A stretch of DNA of 64,000 nt, taken from assembly GCA_001972305.1 (NCBI GenBank), contig BDDD01000172.1:376214-440213 (forward strand), written 5' to 3'. Every line of letters begins with the position of its first letter. The first letter of the stretch is position 1. This document shows, piece after piece, positions 47,643 to 59,055 of the stretch. Made by a program: the position numbers and the translations under genes. The stretch is from Cephalotus follicularis. Its lineage: Eukaryota > Streptophyta > Magnoliopsida > Oxalidales > Cephalotaceae. Below the pieces are notes generated by a model, which was not told where the DNA came from, made no database searches, and saw nothing but the letters and a program-made list of their open reading frames with translations.

Positions 47643-48977
47643 TTAAATAAAATCTACACAATCATCATCGATAACTTCTTTTGGAAGTTTAGGGTTAGTT
47701 TCATCAAATACAACATGCATTGATTCTTCAACAAGTAATGTTCTTTTATTGAAGCATCTATAAGCCCTACTATTAGATGAATAACCAAGAAAGATACCTT
47801 CATCGACTTTGGAGTCGAATTTACCAAGATGCTCTTTTCCATTATTGTGGATGAAGCACTTGCATCCGAAGGTGTGAAAATAACTAATGTTAGGCTTTCT
47901 CCCCCTCCATAATTCATATGGAGTCTTTTTGAGAATTGGCCTTATTGATATGCGATTTAAGATATAACACGAAGTATTTATTGCTTCCGCCCAAAAATAT
48001 TTTGGTAAATTATTTCCATTTAAAAGTGTTCTACACATTTCTTGTAAAGTTCTATTTTTCCTTTCAACAACCCCATTTTGTTGAGGTGTTCTAGGAGTAG
48101 AAAACTCATGTATAAATCCATTTTCATTGTAAAAATTTTCAAACAAATGATTTTCAAATTCTTTTCCATGATCACTTCTAATTTTAGAAATGGTAATGTC
48201 CTTTTCATTTTGAATGATTTTACAAAAATTTAAATATTCCTTAAAAGCTTCGTTTTTATGGGCTAGGAAAATAGTCCATGTATATCTTGAATAATCGTCT
48301 ACAATGACCATGGCATATGATTTACCACCTAGACTTCTAATGTCTATTGGACCAAACAAATCTATATGCAAAAGTTGCAATGGCCTAGTTGTGGACACAA
48401 TATCTTTGCTTTTAAATGATGCTCTAGTTTGTTTCCCATATTGACATGCGTCACAAACTTTATCTTTTTCAAAGATAATTTTAGGGAGTCCTTTAACTAG
48501 TTCATGCTTTAGAAGCTTTGATATAGTTGACATACCTACATGACCTAATCTTCTATGCCATAGCCAACGATCTTCATTTATAGACACTAGACATTTAACA
48601 TTATTCAAGTCATCTATATCTACCACATACACATTTACATGTCTATATCCTAGAAACTTAATTTGATTACTATTTATGTCTATCACTTTACAAGAGTCCT
48701 TTTCAAAGGTGACTGTACAATCCTTGTCGCATAATTGACTTATGCTCAAGAGATTGTGCTTGAGTCCATCAACAAAGAGAACATTATGAATAAAGGTTTT
48801 ATTATTACCTATGGAGTCAAAACCTTTGATCTTTCCTTTTGCATTGTATCCAAAAGTTACATATCCTCCTTCCTTTGATTCGAATTTGACGAAGAGACTC
48901 TTGTCGCCCATCATATGCTTAGAGCACCCACTATCCAAGTACCATTGTGTCTTCTTGGATAGTGCATTCAAGCACAC
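47643..48977 (-). pseudogene. SIRE protease end and integrase
   Basis: A 444-codon open stretch. The protease active site 'WYLDSGCSKHMMGDKSLF' lies near its start. It is followed by the GAG-pre-integrase zinc-binding region ('WLWHRRLGHVGMSTISKLLK', 'CDACQYGKQTRASF') and the integrase core with the catalytic Asp, Asp, Glu contexts ('LLHIDLFGPI', 'IRSDHGKEFENHLF', 'TPQQNGVVERKNRTL'). It ends with 'GYSSNSRAYRCFNKRTL', the usual copia C-terminus. The ATG at its start is internal to the natural Gag-Pol, so it does not mark a real start. Confidence 0.92.
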
Positions 48978-48992
48978 CTACAAACACAAATT

Positions 48993-50931
48993 TCAAATAT
49001 TTGTTTGAGGTAACCAACAAACTTTGGGTCCTTTGGGGTTAGTCAAGATGGTTCCTTTGGGAACCCAAGTTTTCTTTAACCTAGAGAAATTTGAATCATT
49101 CAATATATTCTTTTTGTAAAAGCATGAAGTAGAGATATGACCATTTTTACCACAATTATTGCAAGATATAGTCATTCTTCTTTTATGCACAATATTCCTT
49201 TTGTAAAAACAAGATGAAGATGTATGACCGTGTTTACCACAATGATCACATGAAGCATTTACCTTTTTCTTTAATATAAAATTTTTCTTATGATAGCAAA
49301 ATGAATATGTATGTCCATATTTACCACAAAAATTACAAGAGTTATTCATATTTTTCTTAAACATAGCATTCTTCTTATGAAAGCAAGTGAAAGATGTATG
49401 TCCAATTTTACTACAATAGTCACAAATATTTTTTACAGTTTTCTTCTTAATGTGAGCGTTTTCAACCTTCTCTTTTTCTATCTTCTCTTTCCTTTCAAAG
49501 AAGTTTTGATAGAGCTTAACATTGTTCATCTCCTCATATCCTAGTCTGGCCTTGTCAAAAACACATCTTTGCATACCAAGAAGGTTTTCAAGTTTTTCGC
49601 TACTATTAGAGAACTTTGAAAATGCCTTCTTTAAGGCGTCTATTTCTTCCTTAAGCTTTATATTTTCTTTTTCTAGGAACGCTATTTCATTTTCTATGAG
49701 GTATACTTCAATTTCATTTGAGTTTTCTTCCTTAGCTAAATTAATTGATTTTAGTTCCTCATTTTCATTTAACAAAGTTTTGACCTTTTTCTTTAAAGAT
49801 GCAATTATAGAACTATATTTCTCTACGACTAAGACAAGTTCATCACAGGTTACCTCATCGCTTTCTTCCTCTTCTTCTTCCTCCAAGGCCATCAAATTTA
49901 TTTGAGACACTTCTTCATTTGAGTCTTCATCCGAGCTAGACTCATCATTATCATCCCATGTCGGGATCATAGCTTTCTTCTTCTTTTTCAAGAGATCCTT
50001 CTTTTTGAGCCGTGGACAATAGCTTTTGTAGTGCCCCGGTTTGTTGCACTCGAAGCAAATGATCTCTTCTAACTTACTTGATTCTCCCTTTTGATAGACC
50101 TTCTTGTTTGGATTTCCACCAAACTTTTTCTTGCTAGCTAGGAACTTCTTGAATTTTCGTGTGATGAGGGCTAGATCTTCATTATCATCATCGTCCTCTG
50201 AATCTTCGATTATAGATGATTTCAATGCCACTATCTTCTTTTTCCTTTTCTCTTTCTCCTCATCATCATCTTTCTTTTGCATCGAAAGCTCATGGGTCAT
50301 TAGTGACCCTAGAAGATCCTCTAGAGGAAGGACATTGAGATTATTTGCTTCTTCAATTGCGTTAACTTTCGGCATCCAAGACCTTGACAAGCACCTAAGA
50401 ATTTTTCTCACCATTTCACTATTAGAATAAGTTTTATCCAAAGCTTATAAAGCATTAATAATATTTGTAAATCTAGAGAACATGGATTTAATGTCTTCAT
50501 TCTCATTCACAGTGAACATTTCATACTCATGAACTAGCATACTAATCTTAGCTTCTTTAACTTGATTTGTCCCTTCATAGGTGACCTCAAGTCTATCCCA
50601 CATTTCCTTGGCGAAAATGCAAGACGAAATCCTATTGAAGTCATTTGAGTTTATAGCACAAATGATAATGTGTTTAGCTTTAGCATTTATTTGAACTCTT
50701 CTTCTATCATTATCATCATAAAGATTTGTAGGTTTAGGAATAACATCCCCGTTTTCAAGTGTGACGGTGGGGAGATTTGGGCCATCCACTATGAGGTCCC
50801 ACAAGTTATAATCGAGGGATTAAATGAAGATAGTCATCTTAGCCTTCCAATGGCCATAGTTATTGCCATCCAAGAAAGGGGGTTTTGAGATATTTTGGCT
50901 CTCTCCTACGTTTGCGTTCATTGTCATCCTA
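48993..50931 (-). pseudogene. SIRE gag with five CCHC knuckles
   Basis: Gag begins MTMNANVGESQNISKPPFLD at 50,931 (minus strand) and continues 'YEMFTVNENEDIKSMFSRFT' and 'KILRCLSRSWMPKVNAIEEA'. A knuckle 'CFECNKPGHYKSYC' (about 50,015-50,060) is followed by an acidic linker and a long coiled coil (about 49,500-49,850). Four more knuckles occur at a 29-residue period (49,120-49,424): CDYCSKIGHTSFTC, CNFCGKYGHTYSFC, CDHCGKHGHTSSSC and CNNCGKNGHISTSC. Knuckles bind RNA during packaging. Frame is mostly open. Confidence 0.9.
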
Positions 50932-50939
50932 GATCGTCA

Positions 50940-52059
50940 AAGGCTCTAGCACTTAAGCAATTCTAAGTTAAAATCAATGAACACTATATATGTGCAATAA
51001 AAAATAAATAAGTAAACTAAATTAAAGAGACAGAGTTAGAGAGTTTGCAAACACTATTTTAGAGTGGTTCGGCTTAACTCTTGCCTACGTCCACTTTTCC
51101 CAAAGATCTCCTTGAGTTTCCACTAGTCACCGAATAAAATTCCGGGTGCTATTCGGTACACCTTTGTGATTGACCTCAATCACTTACAATTCTCTTTGGG
51201 TTCACTCCCCAATCTCTCTTAGGGTTCACTCCCCTATTACAATCAAAGTGTAAAAAGAATAGTGTTTGTTCTTAACCTCTCAAAGGTTGGATTTCACAAG
51301 ATAATATTTCTCAATCTTAGTGGGAACAAATATGAGCTAAGACACAATACAAGAGCTTTTGAAAGAGACTTGATGATTTTGAATTCTTGTGGTGTTTTTG
51401 CTTGATTGATCTTTGTATCTATGTTTTCTTGTGTTCTTGTTATGTTCTCTCTTTAAAACTTCTTGTTTATAGCTGTTTCTTGATTCATACATCTGTTGGA
51501 TGTGTCTTGAAATTTGTTGCTTCAAAAACGACGCATTAAAACTCTGTCAGAAATTTTTCCAGCCGTGCAAAGCGTCGACAGTTTGTCTCAAAGTATCGCC
51601 GCTTATATGACCATTGGGTAGTTCAAATTTGAATTCTGGTCAAAGCGCTGGCGTTCTGGTATTTTGGAGTCGATTGTTCCCTCAAAACGCTAACGCTTTG
51701 TGTTGAGCGTCGCCGCTTTTATCAAATCGATTGGTTCCAAGAAGTCTATGTTTTTAACCACTGACAAATGGTGTCAAGCGTAGACGCTTTGATTTAAAGC
51801 GCTGGCGCTCTCATTTAAGTGTCGACGGTTTGGACACTTACTCCTTTCCTTGAAACGCTTCACCGGTTGACGCTTTGTTCCTTGCTTTGACTGTTGCACA
51901 AAGCGCTGACGCTTACTTCCTGAGCATCTACGCTTTAAGTTGTTTCTGCTATTTTCATTGCTGTTTTGCACATTCTATCCTTTTCTTGCACATAAAGAAA
52001 CTTTGTTAAAACACAAATATGTTATCATCAAAACTAGAATTGAGACATAAATGTCAACA
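50940..52059 (-). repeat. SIRE 5' LTR and degenerate primer-binding site
   Basis: The minus-strand LTR starts 'tgttgacatttatgtctcaa' at 52,059, just before 'gtgta' (possible target duplication). Its end lies near 50,955, where 'gtgctagagcctttgacga' replaces the usual 'tggtatcagagcc' primer-binding site. It carries the GTCGAC-type array at 51,565-51,940. Confidence 0.8.
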
Positions 52060-52932
52060 GTGTATATATATATTTTGTTGTTTTATATAATTATATAATC
52101 ATTACAAACTCGGGAAAACATTATGGTTAACTTTGAATAGGGACCAATGGATGACCATTCCATAGTCGATGATAGTTACAACCGAGTCCTATTCCATATG
52201 AAGAAGATCGGTCCGTCTATTTAGATTATCTTTTAACAACTAAAATAGCCATGACTAAAATATTTCGCATCCAATATAATTATGGCACTATCACAAAGCT
52301 CCCAATCTCATTGATGTGTGCCCGGCTGTAAACAACACTTCAAATAACTTGCTGTCCAAAAAGGTCCAAATGGCGTATTTCTAAAATCATGTGGGAGATA
52401 TTGATTATAAAGTTCGTATCACTAAAATATATATACTTATTGTTTTATATAAATTATAGTGTATGTATTATTGTGTACATAAATATATAATATATTATAT
52501 GTACTGTATACAGAATTCAATTACCTATTATGATTAAAGTCGAGAGAAACCTTAGATTTCAGTTCATGATTCGTTCAATAGGAGTGAATAATGAATTGTC
52601 CAGTTTGGACAGTTCTCGCATACGTACGTCCACTGTAGGATAGTTTTCTTCAAGAAAGTTTTGGTTACACTCCTTAAACATGTTCCTCGGATACATAATT
52701 AAACTGATCAATTTAGTTTAATTCGTATGTTTGAGGAACCGTGGGGAGATGCTACCGAAATTTTCTCAGAGTGAACTATGCAAGCAGGATAGCGATATTA
52801 GTGGAGGTACGTAGTCGGGAATGTGATAGGGCCACACCTTTTAGAATTAGATGGTGAGATACACTTCAGTCAATGCATATTGAGAAAAGTATACTTGAAT
52901 CTAACAATTATCTACCCTACTTGTAGAAAAAA
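52060..52932 (+). other. CACTA non-coding region upstream of tnp2
   Basis: AT-rich (about 52,060-52,110 and 52,420-52,510) with no recognised protein. It lies between the SIRE insertion and the start of the tnp2 remnant, so it is the promoter and leader side of the transposase gene. Confidence 0.5.
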
Positions 52933-53935
52933 ATGTCTGTGGACAGGAGTTGGATGAGTAGGCGGGTTGTCCAGGGGTTACTAACGGAGGAATTTAACAG
53001 GGGTGTGCTCGCTTTCTTAGATTTTACATTTTTAAACCAAGATTTTGTCTGGAATAGAACGATAAAATGTCATTGTACCCGTTGCAAGTTAAGGGCATTT
53101 GGAACTCTATCTGAAGTACGGTAACATTTGTTGAGGAAGGGTTTCACCCCTCATTACATGTTGTGGGGTCAACATGGGGAAAGAAGGGAACGCTGTCGGG
53201 CTGCAGTTGAGCATCCAGACCCCTCAGGTCTAAGCAATCCTTTTGTTGATCTCGTAATGGATGCTGGGGAGTTCTAGTTTGACACAGGTGAACATGATGA
53301 GACGGCCGATGAACTTCCAAAACCCAATGCAAAAGTGATGCCATAATATGTCTACAAAGAATTTATAAGTTTCATGATTTTTAATCGTTGATGTTGATTT
53401 TTATGTTACGTGTGTACATTGCACACTTAATAGGTTAAGCACGACAAGGAAGTTGACGTTCGTCTACGAAATTTAGCAAGTGCACCTGCTACAAAAATGA
53501 GGTCGTGGAAGGGGTATGTCGTCAACAGGTACAAGTTTCACACGAAAGATGCATCAAAGACCTTAACAACTCGAAATTGGGGTGTAATGATAAAGGGAAG
53601 CACTTGGAATGACGGTTGTAGTGACTTCCACGGATCCTTGGTCCACGTCGTGGAGCTCGATTTCTATGAAAAAGTCAACAAAGTTGTTTTATTCAAGTGT
53701 GGTTGGGTTGACACTTCGGAGAGAGGTACCAGAGTGGATGACTTTGGGATTGTTCATCTGAACCCAGAAACGGAACTCCCCACATACGAGCCGTTCATGC
53801 TAGCAAGTCAAGCTGTGTAGGTGTTCTACGCACCCAGCATTTCCAACGATCGTAGGTACAAAGGGTGGGTGACTGTGATAAAAACGAAACCCAGAAATTC
53901 CTACACCCTTCCTGATTATGAAGAAGAAGATGGCG
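52933..53935 (+). pseudogene. CACTA transposase (TNP2) remnant without catalytic core
   Basis: The first part (52,933-53,345) reads MSVDRSWMSRRVV, 'FLDFTFLNQDFVW', 'IKCHCTRCKLRAFGTLSEVR' then, after an in-frame TAA (53,122), 'HLLRKGFTPHYMLWGQHGER'. This is the N-terminal transposase-associated domain. Two more in-frame stops follow (TAG near 53,274 and TAA at 53,343). After a probable intron remnant, 53,434-53,930 reads 'KEVDVRLRNLASAPATKMRS', 'NWGVMIKGSTWNDG', 'KVVLFKCGWVDT' and 'EPFMLASQAV', the DUF4216 domain of the C-terminal side, with one in-frame TAG at 53,818. The catalytic Transposase_21 part is missing. An acidic tail follows in another frame (53,940-54,227). Confidence 0.85.
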
Positions 53936-53939
53936 ACGT

Positions 53940-54227
53940 TTGGGTATGGATATGACATTGCAAGAAGATGTCGCTACCGGTCCACTACGGTCATTTGCAG
54001 CTGATTTAGGACCTGAAAGTGAAGATTCCCTTCAAGGAGATGGGGAATGGGAGGAGGTAGTATTGCCTCCAGATGTTCGAATAAGAGATCCTTTGTCAGA
54101 CCATGACAATACAAATGACGAGGAAGATGAATGGGAAGACGATGTCTCTGACACGGACGAGGAGGACGGAGTGATGGAATATGATTCCGATAGTCAGGAC
54201 AACATGGATATTGATAGCATAGATTAA
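53940..54227 (+). pseudogene. CACTA transposase acidic C-terminal tail
   Basis: 95 residues from MGMDMTLQEDVATG to 'QDNMDIDSID', very rich in Asp and Glu ('DNTNDEEDEWEDDVSDTDEE'). It is in a different frame from the DUF4216 piece, so a frameshift near 53,930 or a splice separates them. Acidic tails are common at the end of CACTA TNP2 proteins. It has no catalytic role that can be seen. Confidence 0.6.
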
Positions 54228-54380
54228 ACTGTAAGTTAATAGTGTAGTATATGTAGTAAGTACTGTTTGCAATACTATTCTTAATGTTCTAATGTGACAT
54301 GGCATTGTAATTTGATAATATATAGTAGGACAACTGTATGTAGTTTGTATCGTTTTTAATTATGGTGAGTTCTTGCAGAT

Positions 54381-55850
54381 ATGCCTCGGAGAGTCACGCG
54401 TTCCTCTGTTCCTAGAGATGTCACCACACCCTCGGGATCTACACATCCCGAGATGGACTCTATGGAGTTAGGGTCACGGGAGCAGGATATCGATGTTCCC
54501 AGTGCTAGTAAGGAAATTTGTTATGTCACTATATTTGACCTTAAACTGTTTTCTTATTGTCAAAGCTTTTTTGTTATATTTTGTTATATATGTTTACAGT
54601 GAAAGCCAATGGGTAAGTAACTAGTAATTTAAGTATATTTTTTAAAAACTAACCTATGATGTTGGTGCTAATATTTTTTTAATTGCAGGTGTTTTGAGGA
54701 GATGGACGTGAAGAACACCATAACGTCCATCATCAAGAGCAGAATACTACAGCCATGGATCACGTGGCGCTACTGGTCTGATTCAGAGAAGAAACTACTG
54801 TGGGAGAAGCTATTGGTGCGTAGAACTATTTCAATTTATCGTAAATGTTATTCAGCATTTTTTTAAAAACTCGTTTGACACTGATGTTTTCTAGGACTAC
54901 TTCCACTTTCTTCTATCTAATGCACACAGCAGGCTTCCATTCTATAGTTATGTGCAGGAGAATTACCCAGAGTGGATGCGTAACTATAGGAGGAAGGCAA
55001 TGACGGGCGCTGGTGTGTAGCAGATGAGCCCTAAGTGCATGCAGCATGGCCCTGCAGAGATACCAGGGCCAGTGTGGGATGAAATGGTGAACAGGTGGAT
55101 GTATGAGGATTTTCAGAAACGGGCAAGAACAAATGCCGCCAATAGGGTAAACGAGGCCCACACCACCTACACTGGCGGTAGTCACACGATGGAGAGACAG
55201 TTGCAGATCGGGGTAAGTAATAAACTAAATTTATGATTAAGGTGATTGATAAACTTAATTTGTGTTTCAAACTAATTAAAAATACCATTTGACTTGCAAG
55301 GGGCCAAGGGGAAACCTCTTGTGAATGTATACTACCAAATCATCGGAAGGCGAGGGAAGATACTCTTCCACCTCCTATTATAATGGAGAGGATGGTGAGT
55401 TACAAACTAAAATGAATATGACAATTACCCTTTATATGTCAATCACCTAACTGATTAATCTTGTATTTTTTGTAGGAGAAGTACCGGACTGCTGCCAAGC
55501 TGGATACCGTCGAGGGGCCCGACGGTACTAGTAGGCCGGCTCCCTTAGACGTCATGGCATGGGCAGAGGCGACTGGAGGTCCGCAGAAGGCCAAGATCTG
55601 TGGATTGGGGAACTACATGAATTCCATGAAGATGCTACCACAAGCACTTCGAGGTACTCAGGCGGGAGTGGGAGGTCAGGATTGCCCATTCACTTCACAG
55701 CCATATAGCAGCCCAGAGCCGGATGCAGTCTTAGAGATTCGCCAGCAGATGCAGCGGGTGGAGTCAAAGTTGGACAATTTTATGACTCAAATGACGCAGA
55801 TGATGGGGTCTCAGTCCACACGCACATCATCTGATCGGAGTTCACTGTAG
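54381..55850 (+). CDS. CACTA TnpA-like protein (Transposase_24 family), spliced
   Basis: Exon-like pieces with good splice contexts: 54,381-54,510 (MPRRVTRSSVPRDVTTPSG), a small piece near 54,600, about 54,689-54,812 ('NTITSIIKSRILQPWITWRY'), 54,894-55,213, about 55,300-55,395 and 55,476-55,850. 'PGPVWDEMVNRWMYEDFQKR', 'ANRVNEAHTTYTGGSHTMER' and a coiled-coil end ('LEIRQQMQRVESKLDNFMTQ') match the Transposase_24 (En/Spm TnpA-like) family, whose members bind subterminal repeats. An in-frame TAG at 55,018 ('TGAGV' then stop) suggests decay, although the last exon is open. Pseudogene status is likely but not certain. Confidence 0.7.
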
Positions 55851-56275
55851 ACTCGGCACCCCCCTTCCAGCCATCCCAAGACTTGGACGATAGCGATGAT
55901 GACGAGTAGTAGTTTGTTGTGTTTCAAATATTTTAAAACTGTTTGTAAACGTATTTGACACATTACACATTTTATATATGTATGATGACAAAGCTCATTT
56001 ACATTGTTTTGTTAGTTAAGAATGAATGAAATGTGTCTACTGCTGAAATGAATTGTGAAATATAAACTGTTATTGTGGCCGCTGCTGAAATGAATTACAG
56101 GTTTTGCTTGGATATAGGCCATAGATTCTGCTGATAGTTCCATCAGCAGAATCTGCAGAATTGCTAGGGCATGGCGAGGGTGAGGCGAGGGCATTATGCA
56201 GCATACATATACGGCGAGGGTACAAACCCTCACCATGCCCTCACCGGGTTATAGAGGGTTGGCGAGGAGTTATGT
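55851..56275 (+). repeat. CACTA 3' untranslated and subterminal region, left of S3
   Basis: The tnpA stop at 55,848-55,850 is followed by AT-rich text, then from about 56,100 by inverted copies of 'tgctgatagttccatcagca' (a palindrome) and 'ggcgagggt', 'ccctcaccatgccctcaccg'. These are the subterminal repeats that continue after S3 at 59,056. Confidence 0.75.
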
Positions 56276-56704
56276 TGTGACGACCCGTCCCTCAGGATAG
56301 CCACCTCGAACGAATCGCCCGGCAGGAAGGAGGAATTTCCCATCTCCTCTAAGCCCAAAACAGTGCCAAAACAACGCCAAAACACATGGCAAAGAAGAAA
56401 CAAAGAAGAAATGGCAAAACTGTAAATAAACCTTACATTTAAAACCATTTCAAAACTCACCGTTTAAATAAAGATAACACAACAACACTGCCAAACGCAC
56501 CGTTCCACTAAAGGAACATAACAGCGACTGCCCAAATGCACCGTTCCACTAAAGGAACGTGCCAGGGGAGGGAGCCGGGGCAGAGAACGCAACACTACGC
56601 CTTGCCAGGGGTCTCTGGAAGGGGATGCCAACATTACACAACACGACAAACACAAGCCAGGCCTGCACCTCCATCCTAAGACATGCCTTCCCAGGACGAG
56701 CTGT

Positions 56705-56945
56705 CCTCGGGCATGTCCTCATTGGACGACTGACCACGGACATGTCCTCCCCGGGCATGTCTCCCCGGGCATGTCCTCAACGGGTATGCCTCCTCGGGCA
56801 TGACCTCCCCGGGCATGCCATCCCCAGGCATGTCCTCCTCGGGCATGCCATCCCCAGGCATGTCCTCCTCGGGCATGTCCTCCCCGAACAACACGTTCTC
56901 CTCGGACGTCTCCTCGAACAACATGTTCTCCTCGGACAGAGTCCG
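56705..56945. repeat. S3 18-bp array 'gggcatgtcctcctc'
   Basis: About thirteen copies of units such as gggcatgtcctccccg, gggcatgccatccccag and gaacaacacgttctcctcg at 15-18 bp spacing. Because the period is a multiple of three and stop-free, several frames on both strands stay open, which explains the long repetitive ORFs here. Confidence 0.85.
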
Positions 56946-57814
56946 ACGACATAAGCCACACCACAACATAAACCATCCCGGCACCAACCCTGAGGTCAGA
57001 ACACGAGCACCGCAAGTTGACCCCCGCTCCGCGGAGATCCCCCGACCTGCCCGACCTCGGGTAACCTTCTCGATAAACAACAGAAGAACATAGCATAACG
57101 TTTCAAATATAAACACAAGATCTGATCATTTAAACAAAACAAATCATCTCAAGAATACAACATATCATCATTTCAAAATAAGATTTATCATGTTCACAAA
57201 ATATCATCCCCTGCTCACAAGGCAGGGACCCATACAAAAGAATATCGTTTCCTCCCTAGGCCGGGGATCATACAACAAAAGAATACAACCCATATGCCCC
57301 CATGAATGCATGCAAGGACGAGCCCGTGAAGCCGGCAGCTCTGAACATCCCCCACAGACTACCTTGTCAACCCACAAGACTGCCCTGGCAGCCACAACAG
57401 CTTCCTCTGCAAAACAACTGGGAGGGGATTAGTCCAAATGACTAGTGAGCAAGAACAAGCATTCTCCAGAGCATCAATAACCATTGGACGCACAAGGGAA
57501 GGAAATATATAAACAAGCCCCACTGGGAAAAACAAAACAAGTCAGAGGTAAACAAAAGGAACACAAACTCATCAATATCACAAGGCTCCACTCCTCGGAG
57601 TCTGCCAAAGGAAAAGAGAGTCAACATCTATAAGTAGAGGATTCCAACAAAATATAACATCACAAGTAAAACAACTGTGACCAAGATAAATAAGAGAAGA
57701 TGAACAACACCACAATATCCCATGGTCAACCGCCATACCAGGCAAAACATACACATCAAACGCCATACCAGGCAAACACACACGTCAACCACCATACAAG
57801 GAAAAAACACACAC

Positions 57815-58045
57815 GTCTATCCAGCCCTTGCCTGCTAGAATCTATCTGGACCTCGTCCGCTAGTATCTATTCGGGCCTTTCCCGCTATCCACCACAGTAT
57901 CCGTGGTCTGCTACCATACCAGGCCAAACACATACACACACACCACCTATCCGGACCTCATCCGCTAGTATCTATCCAGACCTCGTCCGCTAGTATCTAT
58001 CCGGGCCTTGCCCGCTAGTATCTATCCGGGCCTTTCCCGCTAACC
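57815..58045. repeat. S3 array 'cggaccTcgtccgctagtatctatc'
   Basis: Seven units of about 25-30 bp, each 'ctatc(c/t)gg(a/g)cct(c/t)(g/t)(t/c)ccgctagtat', split by unrelated text at 57,890-57,940. Specific to S3, but it sits at the place where T1 has its 'gaggggc...cctcg' array (32,660-32,790). Confidence 0.8.
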
Positions 58046-59055
58046 CCAGCCAAATGGAAAGGAACGGAGAACTCCCCTGCACTCACACACAGCATACCAT
58101 CATAAACAATAGTACACCACTAATCCAGGTATGGAACCCAGGGGCAGTTCCCCAAAGCATCCCATCGTAGACAATGAGAATACTAAGGAGAGTTGATTCT
58201 CGGACGTACCCTTTACCACCGACCGAACCCATGCATCCCATCCGCACATCCCAGTGCATCCCACATCTTGGAGGAACCAAGAACAAAAAGGAGAGATCGT
58301 CTGACACAAACAACAACCGTTAGAGGAATAACATACATTCAACCCAAGAACCACCCGAGCTCTCAAGCTCTGCCAAGAACATGATAACAACATAAACAAG
58401 GGTAACAGGGATCCAAATCCCACAGAAAATGTTCAACCAGAGGATAACAACAGACACTCAAAATATCAAGTAAAAGAAATAAGAGAATGTCCCACTCATA
58501 AATCACCTCAAGCTACCGTCGACCAACCCCAAGATGCTCTATCACAGCAACAGGTTCCTCATCTATAAACTAACATATATCAGATCAAGAAGAAGACATA
58601 ACACATGCATGAACTGAAAACACAACCAGCCAAACCAGGCTATCATCCTCCTTGTCGATCCCAACGCAACGTGCCACCACACAACACAAACCAGGGAATA
58701 AGAGAGCTCACCTTCATAGCTCAAAAGCAAAGAGAGCAACCAAAACGCTCACAGAAGAAGGGAAAGAAGAAGAAGAAGAAGAAACCAGCTCTTTCTCTCA
58801 CTTCTCTCTCTCAAAGTCGAACTCCACTTACCAAGAAAGCACTGCCAGCCCACTTACCAACTCCCAAAACTTATCCCAACGCAACCTTGGGAACAACAAG
58901 CTTCCTCAAGAAGCTAACCATTAAATCAATATAATAACCCAAACTAACCATGTCCACGTGTTTAAATAACTTACCACAATCCCATTTAAGTCATTTCCAT
59001 GTGCCAAACAAGGCCTTAAGTTATAATCCTCTAAAAATAGGTACGGGGTATTACA

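Larger units (their letters stand above)
43026..52059 (-). mobile_element. SIRE/Maximus-type Ty1/copia element, broken
   Basis: A minus-strand copia element: 5' LTR (about 50,955-52,059), gag, protease, integrase, RT, RNase H, then an extra coding region and a 3' LTR (43,026-43,870, an incomplete copy). A long Gag with coiled-coil and zinc knuckles, extra coding sequence after RNase H and a 'catcatcaaaaagaggaaga' polypurine context are SIRE traits. Over about 290 bp compared by eye the LTRs differ by about 4%, so it is the youngest dated insertion here. Only a few breaks are visible; the gag and protease-integrase frames are long and open. The target duplication could not be checked. Confidence 0.92.
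56276..59055 (-). mobile_element. S3: 2.78 kb solo LTR in the CACTA 3' end
   Basis: Edges are 'tgtgacgacccg' (56,276) and 'ggggtattaca' (59,055), flanked by 'tatgt' (56,271-56,275) and 'tatgc' (59,056-59,060). It has no internal domain. Its 56,550-56,720 part is the reverse complement of the 14,640-14,800 part of S1, so both belong to one family. Part 57,425-58,165 shares words with the T1 LTR ('agcataccatcata', 'tcatagacaatgag'). No gene: the long open frames at 56,680-57,115 come from an 18-bp GC-rich array. Confidence 0.85.

Noticed and set aside
49311-50430. Serine/phenylalanine-rich plus-strand open frames as genes
   Set aside because: They are reverse-strand shadows of the acidic, lysine-rich SIRE Gag.
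56559-57116. Repetitive 100-146 residue open frames on both strands as genes
   Set aside because: They arise from the 18-bp stop-free array in S3 and are open in several frames at once, with no homology to known proteins.
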